A stretch of DNA of 64,000 bases from Tunturibacter empetritectus (GTDB lineage Bacteria; Acidobacteriota; Terriglobia; Terriglobales; Acidobacteriaceae), in the NCBI RefSeq assembly GCF_040358985.1, contig NZ_CP132933.1:1-64000 (forward strand), in the 5' to 3' direction. Positions 32,792-41,687 of this stretch are shown here, in pieces. The translations under genes and the position numbers were made by a program. Under the pieces are notes generated by a model that did not search any database, was not told where the DNA came from, and worked only from the letters and a program-made list of their open reading frames with translations. How positions within the stretch are numbered: the first letter of the stretch is position 1; each line of letters begins with the position of its first letter.

Positions 32792-34362
32792 ACAAAACTA
32801 TTATCCGTACATCCCTATTTTGGCTTGGCTTGTTCGCGGTTGTGGCTGCTGTGTACGTCTATCGCACCAGGTCAATCGTTCATCCAGCATCCGCCCCGAC
32901 AGGTGTTCAACCGATTGCGTCTGGACCGATGGCAGATATGAGCAAAGATGCGTCCATGTCAGCGGCGAAGATAGAGGCTCCGCTGGTGCCCGTGCAACTG
33001 ACCAATGAACAGATGAACAGCATTGGCATAAAAACCGGAACCGTCGAATACAAGCTATTGAGTGACGAGATACGAGCAACCGGCACCGTGGATGTGGACG
33101 AGCGCCTTCAGTCGTCCGTGCAAGTTCGGTTCTCGGGCTATATCCGCAAAGTCTTTGCGAACGCAACGTACCAGTACGTCCGCAAGGGTGATCCACTCTT
33201 CACAATTTACAGCCCTGATCTGGTAGCGACGCAGGAAGAGTATCTCCTTGCCCGTCGAAATCAGACTGTTCTCAAGGGCAGTTCCATTGATGGAGTCGCT
33301 ACCGGCGCGTCATCCCTGACCACAGCGGCAGAGCAACGGCTACGCCAGTGGGACATCCCGAACAGCGAGATCGTCAAACTCCAGGAGACGGGTAAGGCTG
33401 TGACCGAGCTAACCATCAACTCCCCTGCATCCGGTTACATCCTGGAACGCGTGGCGCTCCCCAATATGTATGTCGAGCCCGCGACGAAACTCTACACGCT
33501 CGCCGATTTCTCTCGTGTCTGGGTAAACGCGCAGGTCTTTCAGAATGACGTAGGCAGGCTGAAGCGCGGCGATAGCTCCTCGATCACGGTCGATGCCTAT
33601 CCGGGACGCACCTTTCAGGGCCGTGTCGAGGAAGTCCTGCCGCAGGTCGATATGACGACGCGCACCGTCAAGGTGCGGCTGTCGGTCAATAATCCCGCCG
33701 TCACCCTCAAGCCGGGGATGTTCGTCAATGTCGATCTAAAGTCGGCGTTGGGGAGGCAACTCGTCGTCCCTACTTCGGCGGTCTTCCAGACGGGTCTCCG
33801 TCAGGTGGTCTTTGTCGATCACGGAAGCGGCAGTATCGAACCAAAGGATGTCAGTCTCGGTGCGAGGGTTGGGGATGACTTTATCATTCTGAAGGGACTG
33901 TCAGCTCATCAGCAGATTGTGACTTCGGCGAACTTTCTGCTGGACTCCGAGAGCCAGTTGCAAGCTGCGGCTAGTTCGTACACTCCTCCAGCTCCTGGAG
34001 CGGGGCAGCAAACCCCGAACCCATCAGCAGCACCTCAAGCTGTGGTCGCGATTGATTTCACAACCGACCCAAATCCGGCGCATAAAGGATCGAACGTCTT
34101 CCACGTCAAGCTGACCGGAGCGAACGGGCAGCGTGTCGCCGGAGCGCAAGTTGCGGTCACGTTCTTCATGGCGGCGATGCCGGCAATGGGCATGGGGGCG
34201 ATGAACACGACCACACACCTCATCCAGACGAGTCCGGGACTCTATGACGGTACGGGTGTGCTGGAGTCCGGTGGGACATGGCAGGTCACGGTGATAGTGA
34301 AACAGAACGGCCAAACCATTGGCACAAAGCAGTTGCGCGTCAATGCCGAAGGGGGGATGTGA
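32788..34362 (+). CDS. cusB: Periplasmic adaptor of Cus-type efflux pump with extra C-terminal domain
   Basis: The CusB-like part (residues about 60-390) has GTVDVDERLQSSVQVRFSGYIRKV, an alpha-hairpin region, TINSPASGYILERVALPNMYVEPATKLYTLAD and PSTSAV-type strands (VVPTSAVFQTG). The N-terminus is a membrane anchor (SLFWLGLFAVVAAVYVY). After about residue 415 there is an additional beta domain containing FMAAMPAMGMGAMN, with six Met/Ala repeats, similar to FixH/YtkA-like domains fused to CusB in Acidobacteria and Bacteroidetes. The Met-rich loop should bind Cu(I). It overlaps CusC by 4 bases and ends just before CusA. Confidence 0.88.
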   Translation: MNKTIIRTSLFWLGLFAVVAAVYVYRTRSIVHPASAPTGVQPIASGPMADMSKDASMSAAKIEAPLVPVQLTNEQMNSIGIKTGTVEYKLLSDEIRATGTVDVDERLQSSVQVRFSGYIRKVFANATYQYVRKGDPLFTIYSPDLVATQEEYLLARRNQTVLKGSSIDGVATGASSLTTAAEQRLRQWDIPNSEIVKLQETGKAVTELTINSPASGYILERVALPNMYVEPATKLYTLADFSRVWVNAQVFQNDVGRLKRGDSSSITVDAYPGRTFQGRVEEVLPQVDMTTRTVKVRLSVNNPAVTLKPGMFVNVDLKSALGRQLVVPTSAVFQTGLRQVVFVDHGSGSIEPKDVSLGARVGDDFIILKGLSAHQQIVTSANFLLDSESQLQAAASSYTPPAPGAGQQTPNPSAAPQAVVAIDFTTDPNPAHKGSNVFHVKLTGANGQRVAGAQVAVTFFMAAMPAMGMGAMNTTTHLIQTSPGLYDGTGVLESGGTWQVTVIVKQNGQTIGTKQLRVNAEGGM

Positions 34363-34363
34363 C

Positions 34364-37300
34364 ATGCTCTCCAGAATCATTGATCTTTGCGCGCGAAATC
34401 GCTTCCTCGTCTTTACCGGCGTTCTGCTCTTGACCTTCGCCGGTATCTGGTCGCTGCGTCATATCCCCCTTGACGCGTTGCCTGACATCTCCGATGTACA
34501 GGTGATCGTACATACGAGTTGGATGGGACAACCACCCGACATCATCGAAGACCAGGTCACGTATCCCATCGTGACCAGCCTTCTTGCTGCTCCTCATGTG
34601 AAGGCCGTCCGCGCTCAAACCATGTTCGGGGATTCGTATGTGTATGTGGTCTTCGAGGACGGCACGGACTTGTACTGGGCACGTTCTCGCGTAGTCGAAT
34701 ATCTCCAGCAAATCGGCGGTCGTCTGCCTCCCGAGGTTCATCCGGCTATCGGGCCGGACGCGACAGGAGCAGGCTGGGTTTTCGAGTACGCCCTGATCGA
34801 TAAGACCGGCAAGCATAGTCTGGCCGATCTTCGTACCCTTCAGGACTGGCATCTGCGATATGAGCTGGAGACCGTCCCCGGTGTCTCGGAGGTTGCGAGC
34901 ATCGGCGGCTATGTGAAGCAGTACCAGATAGGGCTCGACCCGAATAAGCTGCTCGCTTACAACATACCTCTCTCGATGGTCATCGATCGGGTGAAGGCGA
35001 GCACCAATGAAGTCGGTGGCAGGGTGCTCGATCTGAGCGGAGCGCAGTACATGATTCGCGGCCTTGGCTATCTGAAGTCGCTGAACGATCTTGAGTCGAT
35101 TGCAGTGGGGAGCAAGAATGGAACGCCGGTCTTGCTGCGCGATCTTGGCAGCGTAGTTTTCGGGCCGGACATCCGCGAGGGCGTTGCCGAGTGGAATGGA
35201 CAAGGCGAGACGGTCGGCGGCATCGTTGTTATGCGGCAAGGCATGAATGCGCTGAAGGTCATCGAAGGGGTCAAGCAACGATTCCGCGAGATCGCGCCAT
35301 CGCTGCCGGCGGGAGTGCAGATTGTCGCGGGCTACGACCGCTCCGGCCTCATCAACGATTCGATAGCCACCCTCCAGCGCGACTTGCTGGAAGAGGCCAT
35401 CATCGTCAGCCTAGTCATCATCATCTTTCTGTTCCACTTCCGTTCGGCGTTGATCGCCATCCTTGCTCTACCTATTGCTGTGCTCGTTTCGTTCATCCCG
35501 ATTTACTTCCTGGGCGTTACCTCGAACATCATGTCTCTCGGCGGCATCGCTCTGGCTGTCGGTGTGCTTGTCGATGCCGCGATTGTGATGGTGGAGAATG
35601 GCTACCGCCACCTTTCAGAACGGCAGGAGTCTGACCCCACCCCTGTTACTGAGCTGGAGCGCCGGGAGATACTCATCAACGCCGCGAAGCAGGTTGGACC
35701 GGCCCTGTTCTTCTCCCTGCTCATCATCGTTGTCTCGTTCTTGCCGGTCTTCCTCCTAGAAGCGCAAGAGGGCAGGATGTTTCGGCCTCTCGCTTGGACA
35801 AAGACACTTGCAGTGGGTTCGTCGTCGATCATTGCCATCACGTTTGTTCCGGTTCTGATGGTGATGCTCATTCGGGGACGGCTCAAACCGGAGAGCGCCA
35901 ATCCAATCTCCCGCTTCACTCAAGCCATCTATCTGCCTGTCCTGCGGTTCTGTCTGAAGTATCGAAAGCTGACGATTCTGGTCAACTTACTCTTTCTGGC
36001 CGCAACGCTGCCCGTTGCGTTCAAGCTGGGGAGCCAGTTCATGCCACCGCTCTTTGAAGGCTCCGTCTTATACATGCCAACTTCACTTCCCGGCATCGCA
36101 ATCGAGCAGGCAAAAACGCTTTTGCAAAAGCAGGATGCGATTCTCCGTACCATTCCCGAAGTTGAGAGCGTCTTTGGCACAGTCGGTCGCTCGGACAGCG
36201 CCACGGACAACGCACCGCTCGATATGTACGATACGACCCTCATGCTCAAGCCGCGAGAGCAATGGCGGCCTGGGATGACGTACACCAAGCTCATCCAGGA
36301 GATGGACGAGAAGGTGCAGTTCCCGGGACTGGCGAACACATGGACGAGTCCAGTCGAAAACCGCCTTGACATGGAACTCACCGGAATCAAGACACCGCTG
36401 GGTCTCAAAGTACAAGGTCCGAGCGTGGACGGAATTGAGCAGCTTGCGGCGAAGATGCAGGGCGTTCTTTCCTCCATGCCGCAGGTAAGGTCGATCTTTG
36501 CTGAACGCATCTCGCAAGGGTTCTACGTCAACGTCGAAGTAAACCGTACTGAGGCGGCACGGTACGGCCTCAGCGTGGCAGATGTGCAGACGGCGGTTTC
36601 GTCCGGCATCGGCGGACAAAACATCGCCGAGAATATCGAAGGACGTGAACGGTATCCCATCAATGTGCGCTACTCACAGGATTTCCGTAACAGTGTCGAG
36701 CGGATGCAGAGCGTTTTGATCGCTACGCCCTCTGGGGCACAGATCCCGCTAGGGCAGGTAGCCAAAGTGTCGTTCTCTCATGGTCCTGCCATGATCCGGG
36801 ATGAGGATGGACAACTCACCGGCTATGTCTACATCGACCTGACGAGTACGAACTATGGTGGCTTTGTGGAAGAGGCCACTCGCAGATTACAAAAGGATGT
36901 TTCCATCCCTGCCAGCTACGGTTACAAGTGGTCGGGCGAATACGAGTTTGAGTTGCGGGCAAAGGAGCGACTGAAACTCATTCTGCCCATCGTGTTCTTC
37001 ATGATCTTCCTGCTGCTCTACATGGTCTTCCATTCGGTAGGCGAAGCGGTCGTGCTGATCGTGCCCACCATCTATGGCATGACGGGCGGGCTGTTGCTGC
37101 AATGGCTGCTCGGATACAACTTCAGCGTGGCCGTTTGGGTGGGCTACGTCGCGCTCTTCGGAATAGCAGTTGAAACCGGGGTGGTGATGGTCGTCTATCT
37201 GCATGAATCTCTGGAACGAGGCTTACAGCAAGGGAAGATTCACAGCAATGCCGACATCGAAGAGGCGGTCATAGAAGGAGCGGTCAAGCGTCTACGTCCC

Positions 37301-37570
37301 AAGCTCATGACAGTCATAGCGGTCCTTGCCAGCCTCGCGCCAATCCTTTGGGAATCCGGTATCGGCTCCGATGTCATGAAACCAATTGCCGCGCCCATTG
37401 TGGGCGGCATGATTACCTCAACCATCCACGTCCTGATCCTGGTGCCCGTCTTCTTCGTCATGATGAAGGAGAGAGCATTCAAGAATGGCACACTTGAGTC
37501 AACCCAGGCATCGAAAGCACTAGAAGGCGCTACACCCGCTAGTCATGGCAACATTAGGGTGTCCAATTGA
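34364..37570 (+). CDS. cusA: Heavy-metal RND transporter (CusA/CzcA family)
   Basis: This 1068-residue inner-membrane pump exports Cu(I)/Ag(I) through CusB and CusC. It has 12 predicted membrane helices and two large periplasmic loops. Family motifs are SWMGQPPDIIEDQVTYP, MSLGGIALAVGVLVDAAIVMVEN (the acidic residue in TM4), FMPPLFEGSVLYMPTSLPGI and GSDVMKPIAAPIVGGMITST. The Met residues in SVLYMP and elsewhere fit Cu/Ag rather than Zn/Co/Cd specificity. I start at the ATG at 34364, one base after the CusB stop, rather than an upstream in-frame ATG inside cusB. Confidence 0.92.
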   Translation: MLSRIIDLCARNRFLVFTGVLLLTFAGIWSLRHIPLDALPDISDVQVIVHTSWMGQPPDIIEDQVTYPIVTSLLAAPHVKAVRAQTMFGDSYVYVVFEDGTDLYWARSRVVEYLQQIGGRLPPEVHPAIGPDATGAGWVFEYALIDKTGKHSLADLRTLQDWHLRYELETVPGVSEVASIGGYVKQYQIGLDPNKLLAYNIPLSMVIDRVKASTNEVGGRVLDLSGAQYMIRGLGYLKSLNDLESIAVGSKNGTPVLLRDLGSVVFGPDIREGVAEWNGQGETVGGIVVMRQGMNALKVIEGVKQRFREIAPSLPAGVQIVAGYDRSGLINDSIATLQRDLLEEAIIVSLVIIIFLFHFRSALIAILALPIAVLVSFIPIYFLGVTSNIMSLGGIALAVGVLVDAAIVMVENGYRHLSERQESDPTPVTELERREILINAAKQVGPALFFSLLIIVVSFLPVFLLEAQEGRMFRPLAWTKTLAVGSSSIIAITFVPVLMVMLIRGRLKPESANPISRFTQAIYLPVLRFCLKYRKLTILVNLLFLAATLPVAFKLGSQFMPPLFEGSVLYMPTSLPGIAIEQAKTLLQKQDAILRTIPEVESVFGTVGRSDSATDNAPLDMYDTTLMLKPREQWRPGMTYTKLIQEMDEKVQFPGLANTWTSPVENRLDMELTGIKTPLGLKVQGPSVDGIEQLAAKMQGVLSSMPQVRSIFAERISQGFYVNVEVNRTEAARYGLSVADVQTAVSSGIGGQNIAENIEGRERYPINVRYSQDFRNSVERMQSVLIATPSGAQIPLGQVAKVSFSHGPAMIRDEDGQLTGYVYIDLTSTNYGGFVEEATRRLQKDVSIPASYGYKWSGEYEFELRAKERLKLILPIVFFMIFLLLYMVFHSVGEAVVLIVPTIYGMTGGLLLQWLLGYNFSVAVWVGYVALFGIAVETGVVMVVYLHESLERGLQQGKIHSNADIEEAVIEGAVKRLRPKLMTVIAVLASLAPILWESGIGSDVMKPIAAPIVGGMITSTIHVLILVPVFFVMMKERAFKNGTLESTQASKALEGATPASHGNIRVSN

Positions 37571-37645
37571 CCAGACCGCATTCTCTTTCCTGGCGTATCC
37601 TTGGGAGGCCTTTGACGAACGGACTTTCAGAAAGGCAGATCAGAT

Positions 37646-38218
37646 ATGCCTCTCAATCAGATTGAGAACGTTGGGTTCAAATCTTCCAATGCGATTGACC
37701 GCATCCTGGCTCATCATACGAAGTTCTTAAGCTTTCTTGCTGCCAGAGTCGAAGACAAGACGGCCTCAGAAGACATACTCCAGTCGGCATATATCAAGGC
37801 GATCGAGCATGGCTCCGAGATTCGTGAGAAAGAGAGTACGGTCGCCTGGTTCTATCGCATCCTTCGCAATGCGATTGCGGACCACTACCGCAAGGGATCA
37901 GCACGGACGAGGGCTCACGACACATATACCGCAGAACTTCCCATTAGCTACGAACCGGAGATTGCTCAAACTGTGTGCGCCTGTATCGGAGATGTGATTC
38001 GCGACCTGAAAGACGAGTACCGTGAAGCCATCGAACAAGTAGACCTCGGCGGCGTCACTGTCGAGTCGTTTGCGCAATCCCACAAGACGAACGCGAATAA
38101 CGCATCTGTTCGGCTGCGCCGAGCGCGCAAAGCTGTTGCAAAAAAGCTGATTGCGGTCTGCGGGGCGTGTGCTGAACACCAATGCCTCGATTGCACTTGT
38201 CGCCGGAGCCAACTGTAA
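37646..38218 (+). CDS. ECF sigma factor with Cys-rich C-terminal tail (CorE-like)
   Basis: The 190-residue protein has ECF region 2 (FLAARVEDKTASEDILQSAYIKAIEH; VAWFYRILRNAIADHYRK) and region 4 (LKDEYREAIEQVDLGGVTVESFAQSHKTNANNASVRLRRARKAV in outline). Its tail ends CGACAEHQCLDCTC, six cysteines and a histidine within a short stretch. Sigma factors such as CorE of Myxococcus use a Cys-rich tail to bind copper and switch activity without an anti-sigma factor. No anti-sigma gene is nearby here. It sits between CusA and the copper ATPase, so it probably regulates the cluster. An AAAGG site precedes the ATG. Confidence 0.85.
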   Translation: MPLNQIENVGFKSSNAIDRILAHHTKFLSFLAARVEDKTASEDILQSAYIKAIEHGSEIREKESTVAWFYRILRNAIADHYRKGSARTRAHDTYTAELPISYEPEIAQTVCACIGDVIRDLKDEYREAIEQVDLGGVTVESFAQSHKTNANNASVRLRRARKAVAKKLIAVCGACAEHQCLDCTCRRSQL

Positions 38219-38267
38219 GACTTCTTCTCCTCGTCCGTCAGCAGTAGTAAAGGAACGAGGAGGCAAT

Positions 38268-40760
38268 ATGTGCTGCTGCTCAAAAGCAAGTGAAGAAGTG
38301 GAAGGCTCTACGATGCCAATGATGGTTGATCCGGCGAAGCAGCTTCTTAAAGACCTGGTTTGCGGGATGCAGGTTGATCGCGCCAAAGCGATATCCGTGG
38401 ATCACAACAGAGAGAAGTTCTATTTCTGCAGCCAAGGCTGCGCAACCAAGTTTCAGGCCGATCCGAACAGGTATCTCCAGACGAATCAGGTAGTCCCAAC
38501 TAACGAACAGGTGAAGGGAGATGACGCCAAGGCAGACTACACCTGCCCCATGCACCCGGAGGTCCATAAGGCGGGGCCCGGAAACTGTCCCAAATGCGGC
38601 ATGGCGCTCGAGCCCTCAACGCTTGAGGTGGCAAGAGCACGCATGGAATACTCCTGTCCGATGCACCCTGAGATCGTCCGCGACAAGCCAGGAAACTGTC
38701 CTATCTGCGGCATGACGCTTGAACCGAGGGATGTGATGCCAGGCTCGGGAGACTCACCCAATCCAGAGCTGGTGAACATGACACGACGCTTTTGGGTTGG
38801 AGTGGCGCTGACGCTGCCGTTGCTAGTCGTGATGGTGTCCGACATCTTGCCCGGACACCCGGTACAGCATGGGCTATCGGGAGCGCTGCTCGGGTGGATC
38901 GAATTTGCCTTGGCAACACCCGTCGTCCTATGGGCGGGTTGGCCCTTCTTTGAGCGTGGGTGGGAGTCCGTCGTCCACCGCAGCCCGAATATGTTCACCC
39001 TCATTTCGATTGGCGCTGGTTCGGCTTACCTGTACAGCGTTGTTGCAGTGATCGCACCGGGCATCTTTCCCGCGACGTTCCGCGATATGTCCGGCAATCT
39101 CGCTTTGTACTTCGAGGCCGCGTCGGTCATTACGGTTCTGGTGCTCCTTGGGCAGGTTTTGGAACTGAAAGCGCGTAGTCAAACCAGTAGTGCAATCAAG
39201 GCTTTGCTTGCTCTTGAACCAAAGACGGCAAGGAAGATTTCTGCCGATGGGAAAGAGAAGGATGTAGCGCTGAGTGACATTCAGGTTGGGGACCAGCTCC
39301 GCGTTCGACCTGGCGAGAAAGTTCCAACGGATGGCGTCGTAACTGAGGGTCGCAGTTCCGTAGACGAATCCATGGTGAGCGGCGAGCCCATCCCGGTAGA
39401 GAAGTCGACCGATGCCAAGGTAGTCGGCGGCACGATCAATGGCACTGGCAGCTTCGTGATGAAGACCGAACGAGTCGGAGCCGACACGCTTCTGGCCCAA
39501 ATCGTAAAGATGGTGAGCGAAGCTCAAAGGACCCGGGCTCCCATTCAGCGGCTTGCGGATACGGTAGCGTCGTATTTTGTGCCTGCCGTCTTGATTTCGT
39601 CGGCGATTACGTTTGCAGTGTGGGCGATCGTCGGCCCGCAGCCCCACTACGCCCACGCGATTGTGAATGCTGTAGCAGTGCTCATTATCGCTTGCCCCTG
39701 CGCTCTAGGACTTGCAACACCGATGTCGATCATGGTCGGGACTGGGCGAGGTGCCGGGGAAGGAATACTGATTCGGAACGCTGAAGCTCTCGAAGTCTTT
39801 GAGAAGGTCAATACTCTTGTCGTGGACAAGACGGGCACCCTCACCGAGGGCAAGCCACGACTCACCGAAGTGATTCCAGCAGAAGGCTACGATGAGAATC
39901 AACTTCTGCAATCGGTCGCAAGTCTTGAGAAAGCAAGCGAACATCCGCTGGCTGCGGCAATCCTCGCGGGCGCGAAGGAGAAAAAGGTTGAACTGGTTGA
40001 CGTTGCAGACTTCCAATCAATTACGGGGAAAGGCGTCACAGGAACCTTGCGAGGGAAACATATCGGTATAGGAAACGCCGCGCTCATGCACGATCTTGGC
40101 GCCAATCTGGAACCACTCAAGAGTCGCGCCGAAGGCCTACAGAAAGAGGGCCAAACTGTGATGTTTATTGCGTCGGATGGGCGCTTTGCAGGACTGATCG
40201 CAGTAGCTGACCCCATCAAAGACTCAGCGGTAGAAGCAATTGCTGAATTGAGGGAGGCTGGTATCAAGGTGGTGATGGTCACTGGCGACAATCACACGAC
40301 TGCGGCAGCCGTCGCGCAGAAGCTGGGCATCGAGTTCGAGGCCGACGTTTTGCCGGAAAAGAAGGCCGAAGTCGTGAAAAAGCTCCAGTCCCAGGGAGCA
40401 ATCGTTGCGATGGCCGGCGACGGCGTCAATGACGCTCCGGCATTGGCTCAGGCTCAGGTCGGTATCGCCATGGGAACGGGAACCGATGTGGCGATGGAAA
40501 CCGGTGGAATCACTTTAGTAAAAGGTGATCTGCGCGGAATTGTCAAAGCGCGGCGTTTGAGCCAGCGCACCATGAGCAACATCCGGCAAAACCTGTTCTT
40601 CGCTTTTATCTACAACGCTTTGGGGGTGCCGCTTGCCGCAGGCGTCCTGTATCCGGCATTTCATCTTCTGCTGAATCCCATGATCGCAGCGGCGGCCATG
40701 AGCTTCAGTTCGGTATCGGTGATTGCGAACGCACTTAGGCTTCGGAAGACGAAGCTCTAA
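38268..40760 (+). CDS. copA: Copper-type P1B ATPase with YHS and two metal-binding N-terminal modules
   Basis: The start has a strong GAGGAGG site. The N-terminus (MCCCSK) begins with three cysteines. Then come a YHS domain (VCGMQVDRAKAISVDHNREKFYFCSQGCATKFQ in outline, about residues 30-70), and two tandem metal-binding modules YTCPMHPEV...CPKCGMALEP and YSCPMHPEI...CPICGMTLEP (about 90-150). The ATPase core has ACPCALGLATP (CPC metal site), DKTGTLTEGKP (phosphorylated Asp), SEHPLAAAI and MAGDGVNDAPALA. It follows the ECF gene by 49 bases. Cu(I) transport is the expected role; 830 residues is normal for this architecture. Confidence 0.92.
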   Translation: MCCCSKASEEVEGSTMPMMVDPAKQLLKDLVCGMQVDRAKAISVDHNREKFYFCSQGCATKFQADPNRYLQTNQVVPTNEQVKGDDAKADYTCPMHPEVHKAGPGNCPKCGMALEPSTLEVARARMEYSCPMHPEIVRDKPGNCPICGMTLEPRDVMPGSGDSPNPELVNMTRRFWVGVALTLPLLVVMVSDILPGHPVQHGLSGALLGWIEFALATPVVLWAGWPFFERGWESVVHRSPNMFTLISIGAGSAYLYSVVAVIAPGIFPATFRDMSGNLALYFEAASVITVLVLLGQVLELKARSQTSSAIKALLALEPKTARKISADGKEKDVALSDIQVGDQLRVRPGEKVPTDGVVTEGRSSVDESMVSGEPIPVEKSTDAKVVGGTINGTGSFVMKTERVGADTLLAQIVKMVSEAQRTRAPIQRLADTVASYFVPAVLISSAITFAVWAIVGPQPHYAHAIVNAVAVLIIACPCALGLATPMSIMVGTGRGAGEGILIRNAEALEVFEKVNTLVVDKTGTLTEGKPRLTEVIPAEGYDENQLLQSVASLEKASEHPLAAAILAGAKEKKVELVDVADFQSITGKGVTGTLRGKHIGIGNAALMHDLGANLEPLKSRAEGLQKEGQTVMFIASDGRFAGLIAVADPIKDSAVEAIAELREAGIKVVMVTGDNHTTAAAVAQKLGIEFEADVLPEKKAEVVKKLQSQGAIVAMAGDGVNDAPALAQAQVGIAMGTGTDVAMETGGITLVKGDLRGIVKARRLSQRTMSNIRQNLFFAFIYNALGVPLAAGVLYPAFHLLLNPMIAAAAMSFSSVSVIANALRLRKTKL

Positions 40761-40763
40761 CGC

Positions 40764-41172
40764 TCAGCAGGTGCAGACTTCGCCTCTTCGGGCTTCGTTC
40801 GCTTCTTTCAAAACGAGGGGTAATAGGAGCAGCGCCGCGACAGAGTCGGCCCAAGGGACGTGAAATATGGCATTTGAAACTAGTCCCGCAAGCGCGATCA
40901 AGACATGTAGGCGCAGATATTGCTTTGGGCTGCATCAGCTCTCAATGCTCCACTGTTTGTCTCCCGGGCTAGGCGCTTCTTGGTAGCGCCTAGCCAAGGC
41001 ATGATGATTGCCGAAGTGATCAAAAGTACGATGCCGACAATTGAGGGTTGTGGTCGGACTCGACTGAAAAGGGTAAAGAACGAACTAACCACGATATAGA
41101 CCGCAAGCAAGTATAGGAGTACTGCATTCGTTCTCGACATTGCTCTCTCTGAGTCTGGACCAAGGCTGTAGC
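40764..41172 (-). pseudogene. Remnant of a cation transporter (CDF-like), frameshifted and 5'-truncated
   Basis: The frame MSRTNAVLLYLLAVYIVVSSFF...LRADAAQSNICAYMS resembles the C-terminal membrane half of a cation-diffusion-facilitator-type transporter. It stops at a TGA near 40889. Shifting by one base there gives LIALAGLVSNAIFHVPWADSV...KEANEARRGEVCTC, with its own stop at 40764-40766, which continues the family sequence. So a single missing base broke the gene. Its 5' part is cut at 41173 by the inverted-repeat element. It is convergent with copA. A metal-export function before decay would fit the copper cluster. Confidence 0.7.
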
Positions 41173-41355
41173 TTTGCTAATTATCTGGCGCATTCCTTTG
41201 CTGACTATTTGGCACACCGGCTGCAAATCTGGGCCGATAAGGTCTGATTCGGTACAATCCCTGCCGTTTTGAGGCCTTTTCTGTTCGGCGAGGGCACACC
41301 AAAAATGATCGTGTGCCAGATAATTCGAATAACAATGTGCCAAATAATTAGCAAA
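41173..41355. mobile_element. 183-bp MITE-like element with double-repeat terminal inverted repeats
   Basis: The two ends are inverted copies of a roughly 43-base arm. Each arm holds two related 16-17-base units 24 bp apart: TGTGCCAAATAATTAGC-type units lie at 41336-41352 and 41312-41327 on the plus strand, and their complements at 41176-41192 and 41200-41216. The outermost bases TTTGCTAATTA mirror TAATTAGCAAA. The 95 bases between the arms hold no gene. It interrupts a gene on each side (transporter remnant and truncated partner gene). No target-site duplication was certain. A transposase recognising it is not present in the window. Confidence 0.75.
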
Positions 41356-41687
41356 ACGACATGCTTTACCAAGCGCTCATAGAGCGGAAACGGTCCACCA
41401 AACCGGGTGAGCAGCGGTACAGTTATCCGTTCGCCATTTTTATTGAGATTATCTTCGCAGGTTTCGCAGAGCAGATATGCCTTCGTCTGTTTGACCGTAG
41501 GCCGCATCACCTTCGTATTGACGGCAACCGGCTCGAACTCATCCGTCCGACAAAGTAGATATATCTTCTTGGACAAGAGATGCTCATACATAATTTTTTC
41601 TCTTCCAGACACATCGAGCATATTCCGAATGGCATTTATCCCCTCTTTGCGTTTGGAGTGTCGGTTTGGGAATTTGATTAGCAGCAA
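41356..41687 (-). pseudogene. Truncated gene coupled to the RloC-like ATPase
   Basis: A frame starts with a TTG overlapping the last codons of the AAA ATPase and reads LLIKFPNRHSKRKEG..., continuing KIYLLCRTDEFEPVAVNTKVMRP...AYLLCETCEDNLNKNGERI. The C...C-x2-C pattern suggests a zinc-binding protein. The gene-like part stops at the edge of the inverted-repeat element (41355). Beyond it the frame runs on only through element sequence to a stop at 41205. It may have been the second gene of a two-gene defence unit, now broken. No family name could be assigned. Confidence 0.6.

Noticed and set aside
34340..35278. Long minus-strand frame (312 aa) inside cusA
   Set aside because: It lies wholly within the clearly coding cusA gene on the other strand and has no ribosome site or family resemblance.
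38928..39656. Minus-strand frame (242 aa) inside copA
   Set aside because: Antisense shadow of the P-ATPase core with no start signals.
41173..41355. Complete insertion sequence
   Set aside because: The interior of about 95 bp is far too short for a transposase; only a non-autonomous element fits.
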